A stretch of DNA of 64,000 nt from Carallia brachiata (Eukaryota > Streptophyta > Magnoliopsida > Malpighiales > Rhizophoraceae). Shown here piece by piece: positions 12,527 through 22,285 of the stretch. The notes beneath the pieces are model-generated. The model saw only the letters and a program-made list of their open reading frames with translations, had not been told where the DNA came from and did no database searches. The translations under genes and the position numbers were made by a program. Position 1 is the stretch's first letter. Each line of letters starts with the position of its first letter. Location: assembly GCA_021464245.1 (NCBI GenBank), contig JADCRB010000043.1, forward strand, positions 4,582,794-4,646,793. The letters are read 5' to 3'.

Positions 12527-12531
12527 GATTC
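12527..12531. repeat. Target-site duplication of element B, left copy
   Basis: GATTC directly left of the 3' LTR remnant, identical to 22,286-22,290. It lies inside the gag frame of element A. Confidence 0.92.
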
Positions 12532-13024
12532 TGTAACAGGTAAATTTCGAGCCTAAAACAATTAGACTCGAAAATACAAAAATAAATTACAAATAAAAAT
12601 TTAAAATAAAAGAAAATTTACGTGGAGTCGATCTCTGTAGATCCTCCGATTAGTGTTCCTTTTTTGACTCCGTCAAGGGCTACACGAGCTTGATCTTGAC
12701 AGAAATAATTTCCACAGCTTTATTTTGAATTGGGTAGACTGAAACTGTATCTGATTTGGACGTTTTGACTACGGTTAAGAACCGTAGAGACCTGATCTGA
12801 GCCGATCTGGCTTAATTTCACCGAGGGTCGAAGGGACTTGTTCTCGGATGAGCTGCATGGATTTTGCTGAGGGCCGTATGAGACTTAATCCCAGCCGGAT
12901 TTGTAGTAATTTGATATTTTTAGATCTATATTCTTATAAATTCAGATTTAGAGCGATTCGAGAATATAAACTTAAAAATAATTTTAGAAATGGAAACAGC
13001 AAATTTTTTGGGGTTTACCCCTGA
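12532..13024 (-). repeat. Element B 3' LTR, truncated
   Basis: Starts TGTAAC and aligns with 21,533 onward, but stops after the TTTACCCCTGAA phrase at about 13,024. Compared with element C, about 560 bases are missing: the remaining LTR (U3 with TATA box and hairpin), the purine tract and part of the 3' region. The junction shows a few bases of shared sequence, consistent with end-joining. Confidence 0.88.
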
Positions 13025-13332
13025 AAGTTCTTTAAAGTTCCAAAGCTCTGGTGAGGATGATCCGGTAGGCAAAGAACTTGAACCTCCCCAAGAGGAAGGC
13101 CAGTACTTTGGAACTTCAAAACCGGCACACAGAGAGACTGACTGTAGTGATGATTCCCAAGTCTGCTTCGACGTAAGGAGAGTAGTTGGAACTCCATGAC
13201 ACTGATGGCGTAGGAGACTGAGTTTCGAGGGCTTTTGGGGATCCCTCGAGGAAGACTACTCCTTTTCTTAGCTTGTGCGCATCCAACTTCTTGATCAAAG
13301 AACTTCTTGGGACAAGTGCAGAGATTAGCCAT
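13015..13332 (-). CDS. Small ORF of unknown function, element B
   Basis: 105 codons from an ATG in strong plant context (AAGAAAATGGC). It begins MANLCTCPKKFFDQEVG, then a basic patch (AKKRSSLPRGIPKSP) and VMEFQLLSL. It has no signal peptide, membrane segment or family I recognise, and no CLE-type C-terminus. The first ~55 residues are conserved in element C (50,281), which supports real coding. The C-terminal part is scrambled: the deletion that removed the LTR end also fused this frame to LTR sequence, so the stop at 13,015 is not original. It may be a second captured host gene fragment or an element-specific accessory gene. Confidence 0.45.
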   Translation of the reverse strand: MANLCTCPKKFFDQEVGCAQAKKRSSLPRGIPKSPRNSVSYAISVMEFQLLSLRRSRLGNHHYSQSLCVPVLKFQSTGLPLGEVQVLCLPDHPHQSFGTLKNFQG

Positions 13333-13389
13333 TTTCTTTTGAGAAGAAGAAGAACTGAGGGGTGAGTATTATGACTCGGACATGCAGGA

Positions 13390-13397
13390 TATATATA
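13390..13397 (-). promoter_or_regulatory. TATA box of the small-ORF cassette, element B
   Basis: TATATATA on the minus strand, about 58 bases upstream of the ATG at 13,332. A CT-rich leader follows. Element C conserves the same box, leader and start. Confidence 0.55.
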
Positions 13398-13523
13398 CAT
13401 AACATAAAGAGTTTTTTTTTTTTGAAAAGTCAAAAGGAGGTACGCAGAATCTAGTAGAGTCCTCCACGTCCCTTTCTCCCATAAGAGACAAAAGAGGCAG
13501 CGGCTGATGCGAGTTACGAAAGT

Positions 13524-13567
13524 CGTTACCGTATGCTGCAGAGGTCGTTGCCGTGTGCTGCAGAAGT
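13524..13567. repeat. 22-base minisatellite, two units (element B)
   Basis: Two 22-base units (13,524-13,545 and 13,546-13,567) of the type CGTTGCCGTGTGCTGCAGAA plus GT. They lie between the WOX stop codon and the next TATA box. Element C has four units at the same place. Confidence 0.85.
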
Positions 13568-13584
13568 CGTTGCACCTTATCTTG

Positions 13585-14205
13585 TCAGCCATCCTGGCGG
13601 GGCCCAAGGCGCAGCTCCAAGTCAAGCTCGACCTCTTCTGGTGGGCCGATGATGTTGACGTCGCTTTCCGGCTGGTTGATGCTGCCGGAATATTTTGGAA
13701 AGAGAGGCAAAGTTTCGCCAGAATGACTCCTTTCTGTTAGAAAAAGTCCTCCTAGACTTAAGTACCTAGGAGGGATGAACCTTTGACTGACTCCATAAGA
13801 CCACCAGGACCAGTACGCATGCTCCCACAGGCTACTGCTTTGATCGTTGTAGCCTGAAGAGACCATTACAATGGTAGAACTCGGACCTGCTTCATTTGAG
13901 GGCGAAGTTGTACCGGGGGGATCTACCATCGGAACGACTGACTGTTCCTTAGAAAAAGCAGCTCTCAGTCCTGGTTTCTTTCTGCTTCTCCGATTCTGGA
14001 ACCAATAAAACACATTTTTTCCTTTGATTGACCTGAGCGGACGCAATCGTGAGACAAGTTGGTAAATCTGAGATGCATTAGGCATAATACCTCCATTGTT
14101 GTGGAAGACTTCCTCCAAAATTTACAGTTGTACTATGGTTGGTTGCCATCTTGTGCGGGGTGACTTTTCTTCTCCCTTGTCTTGAGGTTCTGCAACTGGT
14201 TCCAT
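13585..14205 (-). pseudogene. WUSCHEL-clade homeobox gene in element B
   Basis: One frame of 206 codons plus stop, from ATG at 14,205, broken only by a TAA at 14,122-14,124 (codon 28). Residues ~17-85 form a WOX-type homeodomain: TRWQPT at its start, ILEEVFHNNGG in helix 1, and the diagnostic GKNVFYWFQNRRSRKK in helix 3 (NVFYWFQNRR at 13,987-14,016). A canonical WUS box, TLPLFP, lies at 13,696-13,713. An EAR-like repression motif, LDLELRL, ends the protein (13,606-13,626). WUS-clade proteins are nuclear repressors that keep stem-cell niches. The domain order and length (~180-300 residues is usual) fit WUS/WOX5-type genes, although the homeodomain is diverged. No intron interrupts the frame, although WOX genes usually have one or two. 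It lies in sense orientation between integrase and 3' LTR. Confidence 0.9.
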
Positions 14206-14292
14206 CTTTCTTGTGGCAGAGGAGCAAAGTTCTGGTGTGTGGTGAAGATCGGTTGAGACTGATGCTAAGTTTCAGACTCAAACCTTCCGTCG

Positions 14293-14300
14293 CTTTTATA
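14293..14300 (-). promoter_or_regulatory. TATA box of the element B WOX gene
   Basis: TATAAAAG on the minus strand, 88 bases before the ATG at 14,205, with GGCCCA just upstream. The spacing suits a plant core promoter with a ~55-60 base 5' UTR. The same box lies at 51,291-51,298 in element C. Confidence 0.6.
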
Positions 14301-14389
14301 TTTTTGGGCCATTCACAGTTTATACTCATGCGGGTCAGGAGTTGGATTGGATTTTTAACTTGGGTTCTCGACTATGTCTGAAACTTAGA

Positions 14390-14639
14390 ATTTTTGGGTT
14401 TTGGGTTTTGGATTGGATTTGGGTCGAGTGTTTGGGCTTCTAGACTTGGATTTTTGGATTTGGGTCGAGTGTTTGGGTTTTGGACTTGGACTTTTGGATT
14501 TGGGTTGAGTGTTTGGGTTTTAAGTCTGGACTTAGTTTTCAGGCTTTTGAGTTAGGCTTGAGTTTTCTGATTTGGGCTCAAGTGTTTGGGCTTGGATTTT
14601 CGGGTTTGGATTTTCGCTTGTACTTTCAGATCGAGACTT
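14390..14639. repeat. ~43-base tandem repeat upstream of WOX gene
   Basis: The core GGATTTGGGTCGAGTGTTTG recurs at about 14,415, 14,457 and 14,501 (third copy with one change), with decayed units to about 14,620. Many TGGGCT/TGGGCC words, a site II-like promoter motif in plants, occur here. The same array lies at 51,345-51,640 in element C. It may act as an upstream promoter region for the homeobox gene. Confidence 0.75.
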
Positions 14640-14762
14640 CTGAACTTTTTTTTTTTTTGATTTTTTTGGTTTTTTTTCTTTTTTTTTGATTTTTTTGATT
14701 TTTTTTTTTTTTCTTTTTTTTTTTTGATTTTTTTCTTCTTTTTTTTTTTTTTTTAAACATAT
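14640..14762 (-). repeat. A-rich tract between integrase and WOX gene
   Basis: On the sense strand, about 110 bases of A with scattered G and TC (poly-T on the plus strand). It separates the retroviral genes from the captured gene. Element C has the matching tract at 51,645-51,730. Confidence 0.85.
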
Positions 14763-15880
14763 TTACACATAATACTGTTTCAGAAATTTACCATTGATTG
14801 GGCCGATTCGGACGCCTTCTTGGTCTGACAGCATGTAAGCGTTGTGAGTGTAGGCCTCCTGCACTAGGTATGGCCCGTCCCATTTGGAAGTAAGCTTGTC
14901 ACCAGGCCGATGCTTCATGTTGATGGGCCGTCGCACTGCAAGAACAAGGTCTCCAACTTGAAAAGATCGAGGGCGGACCCTGCGGTTGAACGTGTTGGTG
15001 AGCCGGGCTTGGTAGCACTCAAGTTGCTGTTGTGCTTTGAGTCTCCTTTCATCGAGAGCTTCTAACTCATCCAGACGTAGGCGAGCATTCTCCTCCTGTG
15101 TGAGTCCTTCAAGAACAGCCATGCGTAGGGATAGAATCTGTGTTTCCAACGGCAGTATTGCTTCGACACCGTAGACAAGTGAGTATGGCGTCGCCTGTGT
15201 TGGAGTCCGGTAAGTTGTACGATACGCCCATAATGCCTCCGGAATTCTGTCATGCCAATCTCTTTTGGATTTAGAGACTACCTTCCGCAATAGGTTGCAT
15301 AAGGTATTGTTGAATGCTTCGTCCAAGCCGTTAGCTGGGGCATTGTACTGGAATGACTTGTACTGCTTGAACTTGAATGACTTGTACTGCTTGAACTTGA
15401 ATTTATCGCAGAGCTTGTCAATCAAGCTGTTGTAGAACTGCTTACCATTATCAGTGATGATGAATCGAGGGACTCCATAGCGATAGATCAGCTGAGTCCG
15501 GATGAAATTGGCAACATGCTCCTTCTTTACCTCTCTAAGTGGAATGGCTTCAGCCCATTTTGAGAAGTAGTCGGTTGCTGCGAGGATGTACAGGTGACCC
15601 AGGGATGACTTTGGCAAGGGCCCCACTAAGTCGAGACCCCAAGCTTCAAAGGGCCAGGATGAGACAGTTGGATGCAGTGGCTCCGGTGGTTGATGTATGT
15701 AATTCGCATGAAATTGACAAGCTTGACAAGTTTTAGCAAACTCAATTGAATCACGTACCATGGTTGGCCAGTAGTATCCCATCCTTCTGAGTTGGAAGTG
15801 CAACTTAGGCCCGATTGATGTCCGCCACAAACAAGAATGTGCTTCAGTGAGAGCTGTTTTGCCTCTTCATTGCTAGGCAG
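14763..15880 (-). pseudogene. Element B integrase
   Basis: HHCC zinc end (C-x2-C in TCQACQFH, with its His part frameshifted upstream), then the catalytic core with Asp in LDLVGPLP, Asp in ITDNGKQF and Glu in GLDEAFNN. C-terminal RPRSFQVGDLVL and KWDGPYLV form the GPY-like tail. No chromodomain follows, and the stop is at 14,763-14,765. A perfect 24-base direct repeat at 15,351-15,398 duplicates eight residues (FKFKQYKS) just before the catalytic Glu region. Element C has one copy. Confidence 0.9.
15351..15398. repeat. Perfect 24-base tandem duplication in integrase
   Basis: 15,351-15,374 and 15,375-15,398 are identical. It is in frame, so it adds eight residues. It is absent from element C near 52,316-52,345. 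Confidence 0.93.
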
Positions 15881-16074
15881 CGAAGTAAAACTCCATCAAA
15901 AGACCTTCGATACAGAGCATCCTTGAGATATATGAAGCGGGGAGCTCGTCGTTGAATTTCTGTCTTATGACGACGATCTTCGGACAGCTTCCCGTACTAT
16001 AGGTAGTCAATGATTGGTTAGCGACAATCCTCGTCCTGCTTGAGATGTACAGATACAACGTTGACTGCTGTAGT
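15880..16074 (-). other. Element B linker between aRH and integrase
   Basis: The region equivalent to an open, unnamed linker in element C (RFNDELPASYISRMLCIE-type text). Here it is broken by small indels. No separate gene is present. Confidence 0.5.
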
Positions 16075-16951
16075 TTATTCATCATCCTTCTGCGGCACGA
16101 TCCATTTCTGGCATACAACAACAACTGTAGCCTGGATTTCTGACTTTGCAAGAGAAGTGGCTAAGTTAACCAACGCGTCTGCCTGAGTGTTTTCTCGTCG
16201 AGGCACATGCTCTAAAGTGATGCTTTCAAATTCATCCATTAGCTGTCGAGCACGTTGATGGTAAGGCGCAAGGTCCTCTTTCTTCACGTCATACAATCCT
16301 GTAAGTTGGTTGATGACGAGCTGGGAATCTCCATGGACTTCTATAGTTGGAATCTTCATATCGACAGCCATTTGAAGACCAATGATCAAAGCCTGGTATT
16401 CAGCAACATTATTTGAACATAACTCACCGAGAATGATAGCATATGGTAGTATTTGTCGTTGAGGAGTGACAAACACTATGCCGGCACCAGCACCATCACG
16501 CCTTGCTGCACCATCAAAGAACATCGTCCATGGTGGTAGTCTCAATGTAAAAGACCTCTTCATCTGGAAGATCATCTGTGAACTCCCAATCGACGGAATA
16601 GGGTGATCTGCAAGGAAGTCTGCTAGAGCTTGTCCTTTGACTGCTTTTTGAGGCACGTAGACAATGTCGTAGCTTTGTAGGATTACTGCCCACTTGGCAA
16701 GTCGTCCTGACAAGATTGGTCTATAAGATATATTTGACAGGATCAGCTCTGGCAATGAGACGTACCGTGTGAGCTTGCATGTAGTGCCTCAGCTTGTCAA
16801 TGGCAAAGAACAGTGCTAGACATGTCTTTTCAATGGGCGAATAACTCAGCTCCGGACCGTTTAGTGTTCTGCTCAAGTTACAGGGCAACTTCCTTTCCCT
16901 GCTCGTTTTCCTGTGCAAGCAAGGCTCCCAAAGATCTTTCCTGCGCTGCAA
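16075..16951 (-). pseudogene. Element B dual RNase H (RH plus aRH)
   Basis: The RT-linked RNase H (about 16,640-16,950) reads SYSPIEKTCLALFFAI and lacks the usual first catalytic Asp (ILYIAAQE), typical of a degenerate connector. A second, archaeal-type RNase H follows, with all four acidic positions: FFDGAAR near 16,513, NVAEYQAL, VHGDSQLV and TQADAL near 16,170. Two RNase H domains in tandem define the Tat branch. Small indels disturb the first part in this copy; element C keeps both in one frame (53,929-53,036). Confidence 0.9.
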
Positions 16952-17870
16952 TGTAGAGAATCAACGACTTTCCTTGAATTGGAGCTAGGACCGGTGGATT
17001 GGAAAGGTACTTCTTTATGCTCTCAAAGGCTTTGCTGCAAGCTTCGTCCCACTCGAAGTTGACATCCTTCTTCATCAACCGATGGAAAGGTTGACATCTC
17101 CCAGCTAAATTGGAGATGAAACGGCGAATGTAGGCCAGCTTTCCTTGTAGACTTCGCAGCTCGTGCAGGTTTTTAGGTTCAGGCATCTTTTGAATTGCCT
17201 CAACCTTTGACTGATCAACTTCGATTCCACGATGGCGCACCACGAACCCAAGAAACTTTCCTGATGTGACACCGAATGCGCACTTGAGAGGGTTCATTTT
17301 GAGCTGATGCCTCCGAAGTCTTTCGAACACTGTCTTGAGATCCTCGAGGTGGTCTTTGCGCTTCTTAGTCTTTACAACTAAGTCATCAACATAACATTCT
17401 ACAATCTTGTGCAGCATGTCATCAAAAATTTTTTGCATAGCACGTTGATAAGTGGCGCCAGCATTTTTTAATCCAAACGGCATAACTTTGTAGCAGTATA
17501 TACCTTTTGGGGTGCGGAATGCTGTCAACTCCTCGTCTTCTGGTGCCATTCTGATTTGGTTATAGCCTGAAGAACCATCCATGAAAGACAATGCTTCGTG
17601 ACCCGTTGTTGCATCGACTGTGATCTCCGTTATGGGCAACGGAAAGTCATCTTTCGGGCAGGCCTTGTTAAGATCTCGAAAATCAACACATACCCTCAAC
17701 TGTCCATTCTTCTTTCTTACCGGGACAATGTTGGCAATCCACGTTGGGTAGGTGACCTCTCGGATGAAGCCGCATTGATCAGCTTGTTCACCTCCTCCTC
17801 GATTTGTGGAATGAGTTCCGGGCGGAACCGTCGTTGTGGCTGCTTGACAGAACGACACCCTTCTTTACTG
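16950..17870 (-). pseudogene. Element B reverse transcriptase
   Basis: Blocks in order: IANIVPVRKKNGQLRVCVDF, DLNKACPKDDFPLP, MDGSSGYNQI, PFGLKNAGATYQR, the catalytic YVDD at 17,382-17,393 and the connection domain GRCQPFHRLMKKD. It copies the element's RNA into DNA. The domain is open over most of its length. The linker 17,870-18,500 between protease and RT is frameshifted and carries an acidic patch (SEEADSDSSDGEVKE). Confidence 0.92.
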
Positions 17871-18586
17871 CTAGACGATGCACCGCAATTTTTGGGTCAA
17901 GTCCAGGCATTTCTTTGTAACTCCATGCGAACACGTCCCTGTATTGACTTAATACCTGAACATATTCTTGCTCTTCTTCTGCAGTAAGTAAAGCACTTAC
18001 AAATGTAGGTCGAGGATCTTCCGGAGAGCCAAGATTGACCTCCTTGAGTTCATCAACAGTTGCTTGGCCACCATCTTCAAGTTCCGGGGGAGCCTCCTTC
18101 ACTTCACCATCTGATGAGTCGGAATCAGCCTCCTCGCTAATTGTGACATGAAATGCAGAACCTCTGACTTCACCTTCTTTGTTTGACTGGATAAGCCTGT
18201 CTTGTTTGGTGGTGGTGGTGATGGCACGTGCATCAGCTGCTCGGCTTCGGCTCTTTAGCGTGATCCGCACAGGTGACTTCTCCTGATAGCCTAAGCCAGG
18301 TCGGGACTGTGATGTTTGAGAAGCGCGCCATGTGTGGACGGCAGCGTACCCATTGTGCTCGGGTTTGAGAAGTCATAGCCCCTTTGCCAAAGCTTGTATG
18401 CATTAGGATCAAATCCTTCATGTGTTCTCTTTCTGGAAGTGAGCCGCCTTCGACTGCCCCCGTGTGTGGTTTGACGAAACCTTTTAATGGTTTTGAAGAC
18501 AAAACCGGCTCAATCTTTGGTATCGGCAGAGTGTAAGTCTCCTTCAGGTTGTGCAGTTCCTTTGCTTTCAGTTGGCTATGTCCTTG

Positions 18587-19336
18587 CTACTGTTTAGTAT
18601 CAATACAATAAGAGAAAGGGGGTTGACCTTCTGAGCGTCGTGACTTCGGCACATAGCGTAGGACTGGAGTGGAGCTTGAAGATGCAACATCCTTCAGACG
18701 AAGTTCAGCAGGCTGTGGCAGCTTTTCATTTGTTGGAGCCTGGGGTTGGGCATTGGCAGGTTCTTCGACAGCTTTTCCCTTTTTGTGGATGCCACCAGTC
18801 CAAGTAACTTTTGATGGAATGATCTCTGGATTGTCTGTGTCGGTGTAGAAGACTGCATCCGCCAAATGTGATTCAGCATCATCAAACGGCTTTAAATCAG
18901 CATTGACCTTTTGAACGCCACCATTGTAGTACTTGAAGCACTGATGTAGACTTGAGAGTACAACTCCATTTCCATGAATCCACGGTCGTCCTAACAACAT
19001 CTTATATGTGGTACGTGCATTGATCACATGAAATAAAGTGCTAGAAGTGAGATTACCGATAGTTAACTCCAAGCGAATCATCCCAATTGCTTTCTGTCCT
19101 CCTTGATTAAAGCCACGAATTATCAAGCGGCTGTCTGATAATTCATCAACACCGATGCCGAGCTCCTTTATGGTGGATTTTGGGATAATATTGACTGTCG
19201 AACCATCGTCGATCAGAATACGTCGGACCTTTTGTTCTCTCACATAGCCTGATACATACAGCGGCCGATTGTGGGGTTTTTGACCCCAGCAGGAGATCCT
19301 CATCTGAAAATGAGATAGCAAAGTAAAATCCGACAT
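18587..19336 (-). pseudogene. Element B protease region
   Basis: Open for 249 codons. The aspartic protease core is RRILIDDGSTVNIIP near 19,200, followed by SRLIIRGFNQGGQKAIG and the flap-end motif TYKMLLGRPWIHG, the standard layout of retroelement proteases that cleave gag-pol. A variable, Pro-rich linker follows. Gag, protease and RT lie in different frames in this copy because of indels. Confidence 0.85.
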
Positions 19337-19339
19337 GAT

Positions 19340-21256
19340 TTTGGTCCGCCTATTGCTCCGTCGAGTTGGAATTACTTGATGGCAGAGGTTCAGCTGAGGT
19401 ATGGAGAGTGCTGCTGACTTGATTTTGCCACACTTCTGTTGATTGCAAAGCTATAAACAGCTGAGGGTTAGCGAGCAGGGTTTGGAGAGCTTCATATACC
19501 TTCTCCGTTGTCGATTTTGTTGTCGAGAGCTCCTCCTTACGGTGTGTCACTCTTCTGATGGTTTTGAAGTGATGGTGGTTTGGTTTGCCGATGTTACGCC
19601 TTCCTGGTCCAGAATGATTTTATTCTGGCTTTTGAGCTTCATGATTAGCTCCTTCATGACGAAACACTTCTCGGTTGGATGACTTACTATCTTGGTGATA
19701 TTTGCAGAATCTCGAATCGCTGACTCGATCCTTTTCATTCGGCTGCTTGCACTTTGAGAGTTCGATTAGCTTCGCCTCCAAGAGTTGTTCAAGAATGTCG
19801 GGGACGTCTGAGTCAGGGAATGGATACTGCTTTTGCTCTAACTTTCGCAATGTTACCTTTCGCCTTTCCTGTTGTTTTGGCTGAGTTATTTGGGTCGGAG
19901 GATTTACCTTAGCTTTGGCGCCCACTTTTATTAGTGCGGCTTCAACAGTCATTGCTTCTTTTCCTTTTCCGAAACTGTTGGGTTTCTTAATCTCTCTTCT
20001 GCCCCCTTGCTGGTCCAACTGAATGGGAACCATGCCTCTGGAAGTCTGGATGCTTATCTCCATATCATGTGCGCGGGTCGCAAATTCTTCGAAAGTTCGG
20101 GGTTTAACACCCTGCAGGATGTATAACAGCTCCCAATGCATTCCCTGGATGCACATCTCCACGGCAGAAGTCTCCGTCAGACGATCTTTGCAGTCCAAGC
20201 TGAGAGCACGCCATCTGTTGATGTATTCGACAACGGGCTCTCCTTTTCTTTGTTTGGTGCTGGCAAGCTCCATTATACTTACCGTCCTTCGAGTGCTAAA
20301 AAATCTGTTGAGGAACTCTCGTTGTAGTTGTTCCCAACTGTTGATCGATTCTGGTTCAAGATTTATGAACCAGGTGAAAGCGGTCTCTCTGAGTGAACGA
20401 ACAAACTGCTTTACCAAGAGATCTCCATAAGTCCCTGCGTTGTTGCAGGTTTCAACGAAGTGGGCGATGTGCTGTTTGGGATCGCCTCGTCCGTCGAATT
20501 GTTGAAATTTGGGCGGTTGGTAGCCCAAGGGCATGTTGAGACTTTCGATCCGTCTGGTGTACGGTTTGACGTACATCTGTGATCCTTGGAAGGATGTAGC
20601 TTGTTGCAGTCGGATCGTATTGGCTATCATTTCCTGCAATTGTTGAACAGATAGCGAAGCTACAGAATTTGAGGGTGGCAGCTGTGTAGAACTACCTGGT
20701 CGCTTTTCTGCAGTGAAGACGTCGGCTGGTGTGGCTTCTGGAGTGAAACCAGGTGAATATGGTTGCTCCTTGCGGATTTCGAGATCAATTTGGATCGGGG
20801 CATTTCCTTTGAGAGCGGCGATCTGATGATCTTTTCCCTCCACGACTATGATTAACTGCAAAATTTTGTTCTCCAATTCTGAAATCCTTTCTTCTGTACT
20901 GGTTGTGTTGGTCATCATGATGGCAGCAGATGAGGCTCCGCGAAAGATTGGGGGAGAGAACTCTTCTGATTCTTCTGTGTGTGTTGGATTTTGTTGAGCA
21001 GGCTTCGTCGTGTTGCCCCCGACTTTGATCGGGTGGGTGATCGACTCCTCCATGCGGCAAGAGAGTCAGGGGAGAGTTCCTATTGTTGTGCAAGTTGTGG
21101 ACTCTCCGTTTCAATATTTTGTCGGATTTAGACGGCAAGAAATTGTGTCCGTCCCCGGGTTTCTGGACCTGCGTACCCAGGTAGGGTAGTTGATGAAGGC
21201 AATGGAGCCGTTGCCTTCTTGTTGGTACCAGCAGCTGGACTTCTTTTTAGTGTCAT
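19340..21256 (-). pseudogene. Element B gag
   Basis: An ATG at 21,254-21,256 is in frame with the start of this gag, whereas element C has TTG there. Two early stops fall near 21,130 and 21,080, after which the frame is open from 21,053 to 19,620. Features in order: a coiled-coil segment (ERISELENKILQL) near 20,880, a gag domain from about 20,530 (MPLGYQPPKFQQFDGRGDPK, then RSLRETAFTWF and REFLNRFF) to about 20,200, and a C-terminal CKYH...SHPTEKC metal-binding-like motif split by a frameshift near 19,690. It would build the virus-like particle. Confidence 0.88.
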
Positions 21257-21509
21257 TTAATGTGTTGAACACCTGTAAAAATTTTTTTTTACTTTTTTTT
21301 TTACTTTTTACTTTTTTTTTCTTTTTTACCTTTTTCGTCTTTTTCTCTATTTTCTCTTTTTCTCTTTTTCTTTTTTCTTTTTTTTCTTTTTCCTTTTCTT
21401 CTTTTCTCGGCTCTTTTCTTTTTTCCTTTTTTCTTTTCTCTGCTGCTTCCTTTTGGTTTTTTTTTGTTTTGTTTTTTTTTTAAGGAACAAGAGATGGGAG
21501 ATGAAGAGG
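21257..21509 (-). other. Element B leader with A/G-rich tract
   Basis: Between primer site and gag start, the sense strand is a ~200-base purine tract (AAAAAGAAAAG-type words; pyrimidine on the plus strand at about 21,277-21,480). Element C has the same tract at 58,198-58,372. No gene is present. Confidence 0.7.
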
Positions 21510-21526
21510 TCCCACCGAGCGTGCCA
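21510..21526 (-). other. Element B primer binding site
   Basis: On the minus strand, a few bases inside the 5' LTR, TGGCACGCTCGGTGGGA begins with the TGG expected for a tRNA 3'-end complement. The identical site is found in element C. I cannot name the tRNA from the sequence alone. Confidence 0.7.
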
Positions 21527-22192
21527 AAAATTTGTAACTGGTAAATTTTGAGACTAAAACAATTAGACTCGAAAATACAAAAATAAATTACAAATAAAAG
21601 TTTAAAATAAAAAAAATTTTACGTGGGGTCGATCTCCATAGATCTTCCGATTAATGTTCCTTTTTTGACTCCGTCAAGGGCTACACGAGCTTGATCTTGA
21701 CATAAATAATTTCTACAGCTTTATCTTGAACTTGGTAGACTGAAACTGTATCTGATTTGGACGTTTTGACTACGGTTAAGAACCGCAGAGACCTGATCTG
21801 AGCCGATCTGGCTTTACTTCACCGAGGGTCGAAGGGACTTGTTCTCAGATGAGATGTCTGAATTTTACTGAGGGACGTATGAGACTTAATCCCAGCCGGA
21901 TTTGTAGTAATTTGATATTTTTAGATCTATATTCTTATAAATTCAGATCTAGAGCGATTCGAGAATATAAACCTAAAAATAATTTTAGAAATGGAAACAG
22001 CAAATTTTTTGGGGTTTACCCCTGAAATATCTCTCAAAAAGGAGTTAGGAGAGTATACTGTAGAGTAAAAGCACATAGAAAAAGGATAAATTTTCTTGAG
22101 AGATTTTCAAAATTTTCTTTTTCTCTCAAATTCTCTGGATTTTTCTGTTTACAGATTTGCTGAATGATAGATAGAACTGGGGTGGGAGGGCC

Positions 22193-22200
22193 TATTTATA
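22193..22200 (-). promoter_or_regulatory. TATA box of element B 5' LTR
   Basis: TATAAATA on the minus strand, centred in the palindrome GAGGGCCTATTTATAGGCCC. The same block occurs in both LTRs of element C, so it is likely the genomic-RNA promoter of this family. Confidence 0.65.
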
Positions 22201-22222
22201 GGCCCTCCAAAGAACTGTGCTA

Positions 22223-22244
22223 CCAACCTTGATTTCAAGGTTGG
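22223..22244. other. LTR hairpin, 10-bp stem
   Basis: CCAACCTTGA, a TT loop, then TCAAGGTTGG: a perfect 10-base stem near the U3 end of the LTR. Element C has a hairpin at the same place with a different sequence. Confidence 0.75.
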
Positions 22245-22285
22245 CGGCTGCCAACCATTATTGATTTTTTTTTTTTTCGTTTACA

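Larger units (their letters stand above)
12532..22285 (-). mobile_element. Element B: Tat-type retrotransposon carrying a WOX gene
   Basis: About 9.75 kb, minus strand, inserted in the gag of element A with a perfect GATTC duplication (12,527-12,531 and 22,286-22,290). Order in sense direction: 5' LTR, primer site, A-rich leader, gag, protease, RT, RNase H, second (archaeal-type) RNase H, integrase, A-rich tract, ~43-base tandem repeat, WUSCHEL-like gene, 22-base repeat, small ORF, truncated 3' LTR. The dual RNase H places it in the Tat branch of Ty3/gypsy (Ogre/Retand/Tat). It has many frameshifts and lacks the U3 part of the 3' LTR and the purine tract, so it is dead. It is younger than A, in which it sits. 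Confidence 0.93.
21533..22285 (-). repeat. Element B 5' LTR
   Basis: 753 bases, from TGTAAC to GTTTACA, which form a short terminal inverted repeat. It contains GGGGTTTACCCC, a TATA box within a palindrome and a 10-base-pair hairpin near the right end. It differs from the 3' remnant at roughly one base in twenty by eye. Confidence 0.9.

Noticed and set aside
13015..13332. Small ORF as a CLE peptide partner of WUS
   Set aside because: It would be an attractive WUS-CLE pairing, but there is no signal peptide and no CLE C-terminal motif in either copy.
14640..14762. A-rich tract read as the poly(A) tail of a reverse-transcribed WOX mRNA
   Set aside because: On the sense strand the tract lies upstream of the WOX gene, not after it, so it cannot be that mRNA's tail.
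21190..21483. Phe-rich 97-codon frame on plus strand
   Set aside because: It is the complement of the purine-rich leader of element B, a low-complexity artefact. The same applies at 58,130-58,387 and 51,585-51,806.
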